Source: Candidatus Latescibacterota bacterium (GTDB taxonomy: Bacteria; JAAXHH01). Taken from it: DNA of 64,000 bases. The DNA is taken from contig JAJEAN010000007.1 of the NCBI GenBank assembly GCA_022822725.1, positions 1,251,045 to 1,315,044 on the forward strand, given 5' to 3'. The notes beneath the pieces were generated by a model. The model made no database searches. It saw only the letters and a program-made list of their open reading frames with translations, and was not told the DNA's origin. A program made the translations under genes and the position numbers. Of this stretch, positions 7,464 through 16,505 are shown piece after piece. The stretch's first letter is position 1. Each line of letters starts with the position of its first letter.

Positions 7464-9674
7464 ATGACGGCGAGCACTACCAAAAAAACCGGCAACAAGA
7501 ACGCCGCGGATGATTCGGCGAAGCGGATCTCCACGCCCGTTCTGCTGCAGATGCACGCATCGGAGTGCGGTGCGGCCTGTCTCGGCATCGTTCTGGGATA
7601 CTTCGGAAGATGGGTGCCGCTCACCGAATTGCGGGAGAAATGCGAGGTAAGCCGGGACGGCAGCAGCGCCGCGAGCATACTGCGCGCTTCCCGGCACTAC
7701 GGACTCGAGTGCAAGGGGCTCAGCGTACGTGCCGATCAGCTGAGCATGCTGGAGCTGCCGCTGGTACTGTTCTGGCAGTTCAGCCATTTCCTCGTTCTCG
7801 AAGGATTCGACAGCCGTTACTACTACCTCAACGACCCATCCACGGGTCGGCGAAGGGTCACGGCCGACGAATTCGAGAAGGGCTTCAGCGGCATTGCGCT
7901 ACGCTTCGAGTGCGGCGAGGACTTCAGTCCCGGTGGCGAGCAGCCCGATCTGTTCAGGCAACTGGCCGGCCTGATCGCCGGATCCTGGCGCCTGCTTACC
8001 GGCGTCGTTGCCTGCGGACTCATGCTGACGCTGTTGACCCTGGTCGTACCCGCTTCGCTCGGTGTCTTCGTCGACGACGTCATGGCCAAGCACGGCACCT
8101 GGGGCGGATTGGTGACCGCCCTGCTTGGCGGAGGCGTCCTGGTGTATGTCCTGTCCCTCCTCAAGCACCGGTTCCTCAAGCGGCTCGCGGTCCGGGTAGC
8201 GGTAGCCGGATACAGCAACGGGATGTCACGGCTGCTGCGTCTGCCGGTGGAGTTCTTTGAAAACAGGCTGGCCGGCGACGTTACGGACCGGGTGTCGTCC
8301 ACCGACCGCATCGCAAAGAACCTGGCGGACCAGTTCCTGGTGCTCGTGATCGACATGGCCATGAGCGTGGTGTTCCTCGTCGCGATGTTCGCCTACGACA
8401 GCTTACTCACGCTGATCGTCCTCGTACTGGCGCTGCTGCACGCGGCGCTGGCCCGTTTTCTCAACAATCTCAGATCCGTCCGCAGCCAGACGATGAGACG
8501 CGAGCAGGGATTGCTGATCGGCCTCGGCATGCAGATGCTGAGCCATGCGGACAATCTGCGCATGACGGGCGCGGATGACCGGTTCTTCTCGCGATGGAGC
8601 GGACAACAGGCCCGTGAGTTGCGCGCTCGGCAACTGTATTGCGAACTGGGCTCCGTCAACGCCTCACTGCCGGGACTGGTCGACGCGCTGCGCAGTGCCG
8701 CGATCCTGGGCATCGGCGGCATGATGGTCATGCAAGGCGAGATGTCGCTGGGCATGCTGGTCGGATTCTATATCCTGGCGGAGATGTTCCTGGCCCCTGT
8801 CGAGCGCTTCCTGGAATTCGCCGAAAACCGCCAGGCCCTCGAAACCGATCTGCAGCGGCTCGAGGATATCTCCAGGACCGATGAAGATCCGGTCTTTCGG
8901 CGCAGAAACCTCGAATCGGACTCGATCCACACGTTCAACGGCCGGCTCCAGCTCGCCGGCCAGCTGGAATTGCGCAATGTCACCTTCGGGTACAACCGGA
9001 GCCGGCCGCCCCTGATCAAGGACTTCAACCTGCTGATCAAGCCGGGTCAGCGTATTGCCGTGGTCGGTCCCAGCGGTTCCGGCAAATCAACCCTCGCGCG
9101 GCTGGTCTCCGGGGTCTACCAGCCCTGGTCGGGCGAGATCATGTTCGACGACCATCTGCGTGATGAGATACCGGAGGAGGTGCTGCGGCAGTCCATCTCC
9201 ATGGTGGACCAGGAGGTCGTGCTCTTTTCCGCGACACTGCGCGACAATATCACGCTGTGGAACCCGGCCATCCCGGACGAAGTCCTCTTCGCCGCGACGC
9301 GGGATGCCCAGATTCACGACGAAGTACTGCTCAGGCCCCACGGCTATGCGACGCTCGTCGAAGAAGGCGGATCGAACTTCAGCGGCGGCCAGTGCCAGCG
9401 GCTGGAGATCGCCCGCGCGCTGGTGGGCAACCCGACGGTGCTCATCCTGGACGAGGCCACCAGCGCCCTCGATGCCGCCACGGAAGAATACGTCGATGAC
9501 GCGTTGCGGCGGCGCGGGGTCACCTGCCTGATCGTGGCGCACCGCCTGAGTACCGTGCGGGACTGCGACGAGATCATCGTGCTGGACCAGGGCGTTACGG
9601 TGCAACGGGGCACGCACGACGAGCTGATCGCCGACCGGGACGGCGCGTACTACAATCTGGTCAGGTCCAACTGA
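7464..9674 (+). CDS. NHLP-type peptidase/permease/ATPase ABC exporter with C39 leader peptidase
   Basis: A 736-residue exporter with three parts. Residues 22-140 are a C39 peptidase with Gln29, Cys35 (HASECGAAC), His108 (SHFLVLEG) and Asp124 (NDPSTGRR), so all catalytic residues are present. A six-helix permease follows (about 165-460). The ATPase has Walker A GPSGSGKS (535-542), signature NFSGGQCQR, Walker B VLILDEATSALD and switch VAHRLST. This is the layout of the NHLM ABC1 family, which removes double-Gly/Ala-Gly type leaders during export. The substrate is expected to be the NHLP precursor at 20590-20339, whose leader ends VSAG. The TGA stop overlaps the ATG of the second ABC transporter. 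Confident. Confidence 0.95.
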   Translation: MTASTTKKTGNKNAADDSAKRISTPVLLQMHASECGAACLGIVLGYFGRWVPLTELREKCEVSRDGSSAASILRASRHYGLECKGLSVRADQLSMLELPLVLFWQFSHFLVLEGFDSRYYYLNDPSTGRRRVTADEFEKGFSGIALRFECGEDFSPGGEQPDLFRQLAGLIAGSWRLLTGVVACGLMLTLLTLVVPASLGVFVDDVMAKHGTWGGLVTALLGGGVLVYVLSLLKHRFLKRLAVRVAVAGYSNGMSRLLRLPVEFFENRLAGDVTDRVSSTDRIAKNLADQFLVLVIDMAMSVVFLVAMFAYDSLLTLIVLVLALLHAALARFLNNLRSVRSQTMRREQGLLIGLGMQMLSHADNLRMTGADDRFFSRWSGQQARELRARQLYCELGSVNASLPGLVDALRSAAILGIGGMMVMQGEMSLGMLVGFYILAEMFLAPVERFLEFAENRQALETDLQRLEDISRTDEDPVFRRRNLESDSIHTFNGRLQLAGQLELRNVTFGYNRSRPPLIKDFNLLIKPGQRIAVVGPSGSGKSTLARLVSGVYQPWSGEIMFDDHLRDEIPEEVLRQSISMVDQEVVLFSATLRDNITLWNPAIPDEVLFAATRDAQIHDEVLLRPHGYATLVEEGGSNFSGGQCQRLEIARALVGNPTVLILDEATSALDAATEEYVDDALRRRGVTCLIVAHRLSTVRDCDEIIVLDQGVTVQRGTHDELIADRDGAYYNLVRSN

Positions 9675-12625
9675 TGCAGCCCATCGGATCCAAATACCCG
9701 TCATTGGCCGAACTCGCCGATCGCTTCGGCGAAACCGTGCCCTGTGCCGCCAACCTGCCGGTCAGCCTCGACGACCCGGACAGTGTGTGGTTCATCGACC
9801 AGGGCGTGGTCAATCTGTTCCTGGTCGAATTCAGGAACGGTACGGAGCAGGCGGCGCCGCAGCACTTGCTGCGCCGGGAGTCGGGCTGGCTGCTGCCGGG
9901 GGTCGCGCCGCACCTGCTGGACAGCGAGGCAGGCACCACGCTCAGCATCATTGCCAGGGGACTGCCGGGTACGCTGCTCAAACGTCTGCCGGCCTCCCTG
10001 TTGTCCCAGCTCGATCCGGCTGAACTGGCGGAGCAGACCGATACGTGGCTGTCTGCCATTACGGAGACGCTGGCGCGTTTCGCCATCCCTCCTCCCCGTC
10101 CGACCGCGCTGGCCGAACCCGGATTGACGCAGACCCTGTCGCCCTGTACGCTGTCCGTCCGGCGCGGCGTGGTGTGGGTCTCCGAACCGCCGTCCGGCGC
10201 GGGACTGTTCATGGGGATCGTCGATACGGCGGAACTTGCGGAGACGAGAAGTCCCCAGGAAGCGGTCATCCCCCTGGCCCGGACCAGCTGGCTCACCCTG
10301 GTCGACGAAGCGACGCTGACCGGACAGTCGACGGAAACGCTGGCGCGGCAGGGCAGCCTGTTGGCGGCGCTCGCCTCGTTTCACGCGATCGCCTTCACCC
10401 TGGAGCGCCTGAACCGCCGGCTGGTCGTGGTCGATGCCGTCAATCTCGAACGGGCGCGGACGGCAAGCCGCCGAACGGCCGAACAAACCGCGCGGCAGCG
10501 GCTCTACAATATCTACGACCTTCCGATCGACCGGGACGCCGGCGGCGAGGATTCGGCACTGGCGGATACCCTGCACCTGATCGGCCGCCATGAAGGCATC
10601 GATTTCAAGATCCCGGCGCGATCGGGCCAATCCGATGCGCCCGTCGGCCTCGTGGACATTCTCGACGCTTCCGGCGTGCGAGCCCGGCGCGTGCGTCTCA
10701 ACGACGATGACCGCTGGTGGCACGGCGACAGCAACGCGCTGCTGGCCTATCGCGCCGACGACGGCCGGCCCGTGGCGCTGCTGCCGGGCCTGTTCGGACG
10801 ATATCGCCAGATCGACCCGGCCGGAAACCGGCGCACACGGGTCTCGGCGGCCCGCCTGGCCGGAACGGACGCGCTGGCGGAAGAGGCCTGGATGTTCTAT
10901 CAGCCCCTGCCGTCAAGGGGTGTGAAACCGGCGGACCTGCTGGGTATCGCCCTGCGCGGTTCGGCCTCGGATTGGGCGCGGATGGTGGTCGCCGGGCTTC
11001 CATACGGCGTGATCCGGCTGCTGCCGGCACTCGCTCTCGGGTACGTTGCGAACCACATCACCTCGGGCGGAAGCGCGGGTGCGTTATACGCGGTCGCCGT
11101 GGCCATTGCGGCCTTCGGCCTGCTGGGCGCACTGCTGCACCTCCTCCAGAACATGGCGATGATGAGGCTGGAGGGGCGCTCGGCCTCCCGGGTCGAAGCC
11201 GCTTTCTGGGACCGGCTCATGCGCCTTCCTCCCGGCATGCTGCACCGCAATCCGGCGGGTGACCTGGCCATGTCCGGCATGACCTTTCAGCAACTACGCG
11301 ACGGACTGCGGGGGGTCGTCGCCAACTGTTTCCTGTCGTTGGTTTTTCTGCTTCCGGTTTTCGGCGTCATCTTCTACTACGATGCCACCCTCGGGGTCGT
11401 CACGCTATTCTTCAGCCTGGCTTCGCTGCTGGTCACCCTGGTGCTGGGATTGCGCCAGATCTCGCCATACGGCTGGATGATCAGGGCGGCCCGGCGCGTG
11501 GCCGGCCGGCTCTTCCAGATCGTGGGAGGCATTTCCAAGCTGCGCATGGATAACGCGGAAGGATCGGCTTACGCCATCTGGGCGAGGGACTATCGCGCAC
11601 AGAAGCGCGCGGAGATCGAACTGGGCGCACTGGAGGGACATTCGCGGGCTTTTGGCGCCGCACTGCCTTTTCTTGCCGCCGGGGTGCTTCTGTTCACGGT
11701 GATGGAAGCGGGAGACCGCAACATGCCGGTCGGCGATTTTCTCGTCGTCTACACGGTCTTCATCGTATTTCAGTCCAACATCGCCCGTCTCGGCGAGTCC
11801 ATCGGCGCCCTGGCCTCCATGTTGCCGGCTTTCGAACAGATGCGTCCGCTGCTTTCGGCGGCGCCCGAGACGGGAACGGAAGGCGAACCGGTCGAATACC
11901 TGGGCGGGGACATCCTGTTCGACCATGTTTCCTTCCGCTACGACGCCGACGGACCGCTTATCCTCGACGACGTCACGATTCGCGCCCATCCCGGCGAATT
12001 CATCGCGATCGCCGGGGAATCCGGCGCCGGCAAGAGCACCCTGTTCAGGCTCGCACTCGGTATCGACTGGCCCACCGCCGGGGCAGTGTATTACGACGGG
12101 CGGGACCTGAGGCACCTGAATCTGAAGCAGGTGCGCCGGAAGATCGGCGCGGTGCCCCAGTCGGTCGGGCTCCATCCGCAGGACCTCTGGGACAACCTCG
12201 TCAGCCACTATGAAGGCGTGTCGACCGATGAGGTATGGGCGGCGGTCCGGACCGCGGAAGTCGAAGACCAGATCAAGGCCATGCCCATGGGCATGATGAC
12301 CATGGTGGGCACCAGTGGTTCCGTCCTGTCGGGCGGCGAGAGCCAGCGCATCACGATCGCCCGCTCGGTGATCGGCAGCCCGCGTATCATGTTGTTCGAC
12401 GAGGCGACGAACTGGCTGGACAACGAGAACCAGGCCGGCGTGATGCGGAACCTGGCCGCGCTGACTTCCACCCGTCTTGTCATTGCCCATCGCCTGTCCA
12501 CGCTCGAGCAGGCCGACCGTATCTACGTGCTGAAAGCCGGCAAGGTCGTGCAAAGCGGCTCCTTCAACGAACTGAAGGAGGCCGACGGGGAATTCAGGGA
12601 ACTGATCAGGCGGCAGATCGCCTGA
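9674..12625 (+). CDS. Second NHLP-type ABC transporter permease/ATPase
   Basis: A 983-residue protein of the NHLM ABC2 type. A roughly 400-residue soluble N-terminal region contains no peptidase residues. It is followed by six membrane helices (about 430-700) and an ATPase with Walker A GESGAGKST (781-789), signature VLSGGESQR, Walker B IMLFDEATNWLD and VIAHRLST. The usual Ser-Ala-Leu after the Walker B glutamate is Asn-Trp-Leu, a known variant in this family. It starts on the last base of the first transporter gene, so the two are coupled. NHLM clusters usually have this ABC1/ABC2 pair, thought to act as a heterodimer. Its N-terminal domain has no known job. Confidence 0.92.
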   Translation: MQPIGSKYPSLAELADRFGETVPCAANLPVSLDDPDSVWFIDQGVVNLFLVEFRNGTEQAAPQHLLRRESGWLLPGVAPHLLDSEAGTTLSIIARGLPGTLLKRLPASLLSQLDPAELAEQTDTWLSAITETLARFAIPPPRPTALAEPGLTQTLSPCTLSVRRGVVWVSEPPSGAGLFMGIVDTAELAETRSPQEAVIPLARTSWLTLVDEATLTGQSTETLARQGSLLAALASFHAIAFTLERLNRRLVVVDAVNLERARTASRRTAEQTARQRLYNIYDLPIDRDAGGEDSALADTLHLIGRHEGIDFKIPARSGQSDAPVGLVDILDASGVRARRVRLNDDDRWWHGDSNALLAYRADDGRPVALLPGLFGRYRQIDPAGNRRTRVSAARLAGTDALAEEAWMFYQPLPSRGVKPADLLGIALRGSASDWARMVVAGLPYGVIRLLPALALGYVANHITSGGSAGALYAVAVAIAAFGLLGALLHLLQNMAMMRLEGRSASRVEAAFWDRLMRLPPGMLHRNPAGDLAMSGMTFQQLRDGLRGVVANCFLSLVFLLPVFGVIFYYDATLGVVTLFFSLASLLVTLVLGLRQISPYGWMIRAARRVAGRLFQIVGGISKLRMDNAEGSAYAIWARDYRAQKRAEIELGALEGHSRAFGAALPFLAAGVLLFTVMEAGDRNMPVGDFLVVYTVFIVFQSNIARLGESIGALASMLPAFEQMRPLLSAAPETGTEGEPVEYLGGDILFDHVSFRYDADGPLILDDVTIRAHPGEFIAIAGESGAGKSTLFRLALGIDWPTAGAVYYDGRDLRHLNLKQVRRKIGAVPQSVGLHPQDLWDNLVSHYEGVSTDEVWAAVRTAEVEDQIKAMPMGMMTMVGTSGSVLSGGESQRITIARSVIGSPRIMLFDEATNWLDNENQAGVMRNLAALTSTRLVIAHRLSTLEQADRIYVLKAGKVVQSGSFNELKEADGEFRELIRRQIA

Positions 12626-12709
12626 CCTCGAATCGCGGCGGACAGAGGACCGGCAAGTCCGGTAAATCCGCCCGTTCGGACAGGTCCCGCACAACCGGAG
12701 CAGACGTTC

Positions 12710-14023
12710 ATGAAAAAGCCCTCTGACCAGGCCGATTTGCTTTTCCTGAGAGCCGGCGACGACGACGAACTGAGGAAACGTCTCGTTGCCAGGCCCAGGG
12801 AGACCATCGAGCAGGAACTCGGCGTGACGATGGCGGCAGGCCACGAGATACACGTGCACGAAGAAACATGCTCCGCGACCCATATCGTCCTGCCTCCGCG
12901 CAACCGCTACACCCGGGAGGAGCGGGAGGAGGCCCGTACCGGCGCGTCGTCCCTCGAGTTTCTGCGCAAGACCATGCACGATCCCGCGCCGCCCCTTCGT
13001 CCGCCCGTGCTTCCGGGGGAGCGCGTCCGCGAGCGCGTCCGCGAGATCGGGGACGCCACGGAGGCGCTGGCGGAAGCCGCCGGAACCGGCATCCGCCGTG
13101 GCCTTGATTTCCTGGAGACGACGATAGACGGGCGCGGCGCCTGGCACTGCATCCGGTTCAACGTGGCCGACCCGAAGGTGCCGCGGCATTTCGAAAGGCC
13201 GCCCTTTATCTCGGCGTTCTGCGTCCTTGCCCTGGAAAGTTGCCGGGCAGCGAAGGCCAGATCCATCTGCGCGGCGACCAGGGCTTATCTGGCAGACACC
13301 ATCGAATATCCCGGCTACTGGCGCTATTACCGCCATCTGCCCCAGGATCTCGACAGCACTTCGCTCTGTTCCCTGGTGATCGGATCGCACCCCTGGATAC
13401 TACTGGGGCGGAACGTTCCGCGGATCCTGGCGAACCGCGACGGGGAAGGCCGCTTCATGACCTGGATGCTGGAGGGCGACGAACCCGACGTCGTATCGCG
13501 TTTTCGCATCGAGGCCGACCCCGTGGTCAATGCGAACGTCATCGCCTATCTCGGCGACCGGCCGGAAACCAGGGACGCCCAGCGATGGCTGGAGGCGCTG
13601 ATCGCCGAGGGCGATCTCAAGGACGCTTCCAAGTGGTACCCCGACGAGATCGCGATCTGCCACGCGGTCGCCCGTACCGTGAAACGCCTGAAGCCCGCCC
13701 TGGATCGGCTGCGTCCGGTCCTCGCGGATCGTGTCCTGGGACTAATGGACGAACAGGGCGGTTTCGGCAATGTCCTTCAGACCGCCCAGGCCGTGACGAC
13801 GCTCCGCGATGCCGGATGCCTCGAGCGCATCGACGCGAAGCGGCCGTTGAGGTGCATCCTGACCGCACAGCGCGAGGACGGCAGCTGGCCGGAACTGCTT
13901 GCCTTCGGGGACCAGACGCTGAAGTTCGGCGCGGTAGGACAAATAGGCCACGGCTCCGAAGCCGTGACCACGGCGTTCTGTATCGAAGCGCTCGAAGGCC
14001 TGGCCGCCTTCCTGCGAGCCTGA
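12710..14023 (+). CDS. NHLP leader-like domain fused to a squalene-cyclase/prenyltransferase-like barrel
   Basis: A 437-residue protein. Residues 1-78 align without a gap to the leader of the stand-alone precursor at 20590-20339: by hand about 24 of 78 positions are identical, including R22, P29, the THIV/VHIA strand and LPP at 61-63, with Gly at 78. From about residue 100 the sequence becomes an alpha/alpha barrel with a DLDST motif (213-217), reminiscent of the DxDD/DxDT motifs of class II terpene cyclases. A QW-type repeat, QREDGSW (387-393), is also present. There is no core peptide after the leader-like part. The barrel may be a cyclase, prenyltransferase or a non-catalytic helper; the N-terminal domain may dock onto leader-recognising enzymes. 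The leader similarity is clear, the enzyme function is not. Confidence 0.8.
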   Translation: MKKPSDQADLLFLRAGDDDELRKRLVARPRETIEQELGVTMAAGHEIHVHEETCSATHIVLPPRNRYTREEREEARTGASSLEFLRKTMHDPAPPLRPPVLPGERVRERVREIGDATEALAEAAGTGIRRGLDFLETTIDGRGAWHCIRFNVADPKVPRHFERPPFISAFCVLALESCRAAKARSICAATRAYLADTIEYPGYWRYYRHLPQDLDSTSLCSLVIGSHPWILLGRNVPRILANRDGEGRFMTWMLEGDEPDVVSRFRIEADPVVNANVIAYLGDRPETRDAQRWLEALIAEGDLKDASKWYPDEIAICHAVARTVKRLKPALDRLRPVLADRVLGLMDEQGGFGNVLQTAQAVTTLRDAGCLERIDAKRPLRCILTAQREDGSWPELLAFGDQTLKFGAVGQIGHGSEAVTTAFCIEALEGLAAFLRA

Positions 14024-14102
14024 ATCCATCGGGTCCGGGTGTTCGGCGACCATAAATCGTGCGCATAGGGTGCCAGGTTATGCTTATCATGGAGGTGTAG
14101 CC

Positions 14103-16505
14103 ATGTCACAGAATCAAGTTGAAATCGACAACGTCCAAATCGAAGGCGCCGGACCGGACCGGGCCGACGCGACGCAGGAGATCGAGCCGTCCATCCTGAC
14201 CGCCCTTCCGCATTACCTGCCGCTGGGCGTTTTCCCGTTGATTCTTCTCGCCGCGTTGTGGGGCGGATGGTGGCTCTTGCCGCCCATGGTCTTCATGAGT
14301 CTTTCCTGGTCCTTCGACCGGGTGTTCGGCCGCGACGGACGCATCATGGATCCGTGGAAGACGCCGAAACACCGTCTGATCTGGCATAATCTGCCGGTCT
14401 GGTCGTGGGCGTTTCTATGGCCGCCCACCCTGGTTTTCGGCCTGTGGCAGATCCTGGTGGCGGATCCGTTCGTATGGTGGCAGGACGTCGTACTGGCCAT
14501 CATACTGACGATGGAAGCACAGGCCGTGTTCGTCGTCGGCCACGAGCTGATTCACCGGCGCACGACCTGGGAACGCCGGATCGGAGAATTCCTGCTTTCC
14601 TCCGCCTCCTATCCCCAATATGCCACGGAACACGTCTATATCCACCACGCCCTGGTCGGCACGCCCCATGACGTGGGATCCGCGCCGAAGGGGGAGAGTT
14701 TCTGGCGGTACATGCCCAAGGAAATCGTCAGCAACCTGGTCAATTCCTGGGAAGTGGCGAAAGAACGCCTGGCGCGGCGGCGGCTGACCATGTGGCATTA
14801 CAGCAATCCCTTCTGGCGCTACGGCTTCGGCGTCGCGTTCTGGTACGGACTGGTTTACTGGATGGGTGGGATCTGGGCGGTCCCGGTCTTTGCCTTCCTC
14901 GGCCTGTCCTGCGTCTTTTCGATGAAGATCAGCAACTACTTCCAGCATTACGGCCTGCGCCGGGTCCGGTTGGAAAACGGCCGGTGGGAGAAGATCATGC
15001 CCCGCCATTCCTGGAGCGCGGACTGGAAGTTCAGCAACTGGATGCTCTTCAATGCGCAGCGCCATGCCGACCATCACGCGGTGGCGTCCCGCCAGTATCC
15101 CCTGCTGCAGGTCAGCCTCGACGAATCGCCGGAGCTGCCGGGGACCTACTCCGATATGATGAACATCGTGCTGAAGCCCAAAAAGTGGTTTGAGAAGATG
15201 GACCCGCTGGTGGACCAGTGGCGCAAGCACTTTTACCCGGATATCGAGGACTGGAGTCCCTATGACAGTTCGCTTGCCGCCGCGCGGCCCGACGCCTTCG
15301 ACGCGATCGTCGAGATCTTCGGCGCCGCCCCGCGGCTCGCGAAACGGATCGAACGGAACCCCGAGCTGCTGGATAACCTGCAGGACCAGGAATTCCTCGA
15401 TCTCGACCTGCCGAAGGGATTTGAGCAGGACGAGGAATTCGAGTCGATCGCACGGCGCGGGCTTGCAAGAGTTTACTGGACGTACGAAATGGGCGTTCAG
15501 GAGATGAAAGAACTGATCGTCGAACTGCCCGTGGTCGATGCGAGGGAAACGGCCGAAATCGTGCGGAACTGGTCGAACGACAAGGCGTTTCAGATCGGCA
15601 TGCACGTGGTGCGCGGCAACCTGTTACCGGCTGAAGCGGCCACCGCGCTGGCGAACGTGGCCGAGGCATCGGTTTCGACCGTACTTTCCTCCGTGGTCGC
15701 GGACCTTAACGAAAAATACGGGGCGCTGAGCGTGGGTGAAGTCGCCGCCGTATTCCTGGGCGACCTGGCCAGCAGAGAGGCCTATCCCGGCATTGCGATG
15801 GATATGATGCTCGTTCATGACGGCCGCGAATTTCGCGAGAATGAACGCCTGTGCCGGAGTTTTCGAAAGGCCCTGGGCGACCTGGCTCAGGACAGCCTGT
15901 TGTTCTCCCCCACCAGACCCTACCCATTCCCCGCGCTGCAGCTTCGTGATCTGGCCGAACTTGCAGAAGCTACGGCTCCCGGCGATGTTCCGGTCCTCAC
16001 GAGGGCGCGATGCATATTCGCGTCCAATGGTTCCGATATCGGCAGCCGCTTCGACGACGCGCGCCGCGAGATCCTGGCCGGGTGCGGAGCGAGCGGGTCC
16101 CTGGTCGCCCGGTTGAGCGAACGGCGGCAGGACCGCTCCGAAACCGGCGTGTCCGCGTACGTAGGGATGTGCGGGGGGCTGGACGATGTCGAGCGGACCG
16201 CACGATACCTCCAGCTGGCCCATGGGGGGACCTTCCTCGACGATCCGGCGCCGTCCGCCGCGGCAGTATTCGAAGCCGCCGGCGACGAGTCGCTGGCGAA
16301 AGCCGCGAACCTGTGGCGTGACCTGCAAGGGGTAATGCGGCTGGTCGGAGAGGACGGATTCGACGCGGAAACGGCGGGGCCGAAGGTCAAATCCCTTGTG
16401 GCGAACGCCTGCGGGCAGGAGGACTTCGATGCGCTGGCGTCGGCCGTCGACGAAACCGCATCCCGCGCCGCTGCCCGGATCGACACGCTCGCCGCACACG
16501 CATGA
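14103..16505 (+). CDS. AlkB-type diiron hydroxylase fused to a degenerate GlnE-like domain
   Basis: A 800-residue protein. I start it at 14103 because GGAGGTG lies six bases upstream; an in-frame ATG at 14070 has no such site. Residues 40-340 are an integral-membrane alkane hydroxylase: HELIH (His147/His151), EHVYIHH (His177, His181, His182), NYFQHYG (278-284) and QRHADHH (His321, His324, His325), with membrane helices between. Residues about 395-690 resemble glutamine synthetase adenylyltransferase GlnE: EIFGAAPRLAKRIERNPELL, NDKAFQIGMHVVRG, then LGDLASREAYPGIAMDMM (552-569) where GlnE has GKLGGxE..SDLDLI. The catalytic Asp pair is reduced to one (Asp567) and the later DLRLRP acid is lost, so this half is probably inactive. 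Its stop overlaps the YcaO start. Substrate unknown; core Leu or Trp, or a lipid, are candidates. Confidence 0.8.
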   Translation: MSQNQVEIDNVQIEGAGPDRADATQEIEPSILTALPHYLPLGVFPLILLAALWGGWWLLPPMVFMSLSWSFDRVFGRDGRIMDPWKTPKHRLIWHNLPVWSWAFLWPPTLVFGLWQILVADPFVWWQDVVLAIILTMEAQAVFVVGHELIHRRTTWERRIGEFLLSSASYPQYATEHVYIHHALVGTPHDVGSAPKGESFWRYMPKEIVSNLVNSWEVAKERLARRRLTMWHYSNPFWRYGFGVAFWYGLVYWMGGIWAVPVFAFLGLSCVFSMKISNYFQHYGLRRVRLENGRWEKIMPRHSWSADWKFSNWMLFNAQRHADHHAVASRQYPLLQVSLDESPELPGTYSDMMNIVLKPKKWFEKMDPLVDQWRKHFYPDIEDWSPYDSSLAAARPDAFDAIVEIFGAAPRLAKRIERNPELLDNLQDQEFLDLDLPKGFEQDEEFESIARRGLARVYWTYEMGVQEMKELIVELPVVDARETAEIVRNWSNDKAFQIGMHVVRGNLLPAEAATALANVAEASVSTVLSSVVADLNEKYGALSVGEVAAVFLGDLASREAYPGIAMDMMLVHDGREFRENERLCRSFRKALGDLAQDSLLFSPTRPYPFPALQLRDLAELAEATAPGDVPVLTRARCIFASNGSDIGSRFDDARREILAGCGASGSLVARLSERRQDRSETGVSAYVGMCGGLDDVERTARYLQLAHGGTFLDDPAPSAAAVFEAAGDESLAKAANLWRDLQGVMRLVGEDGFDAETAGPKVKSLVANACGQEDFDALASAVDETASRAAARIDTLAAHA

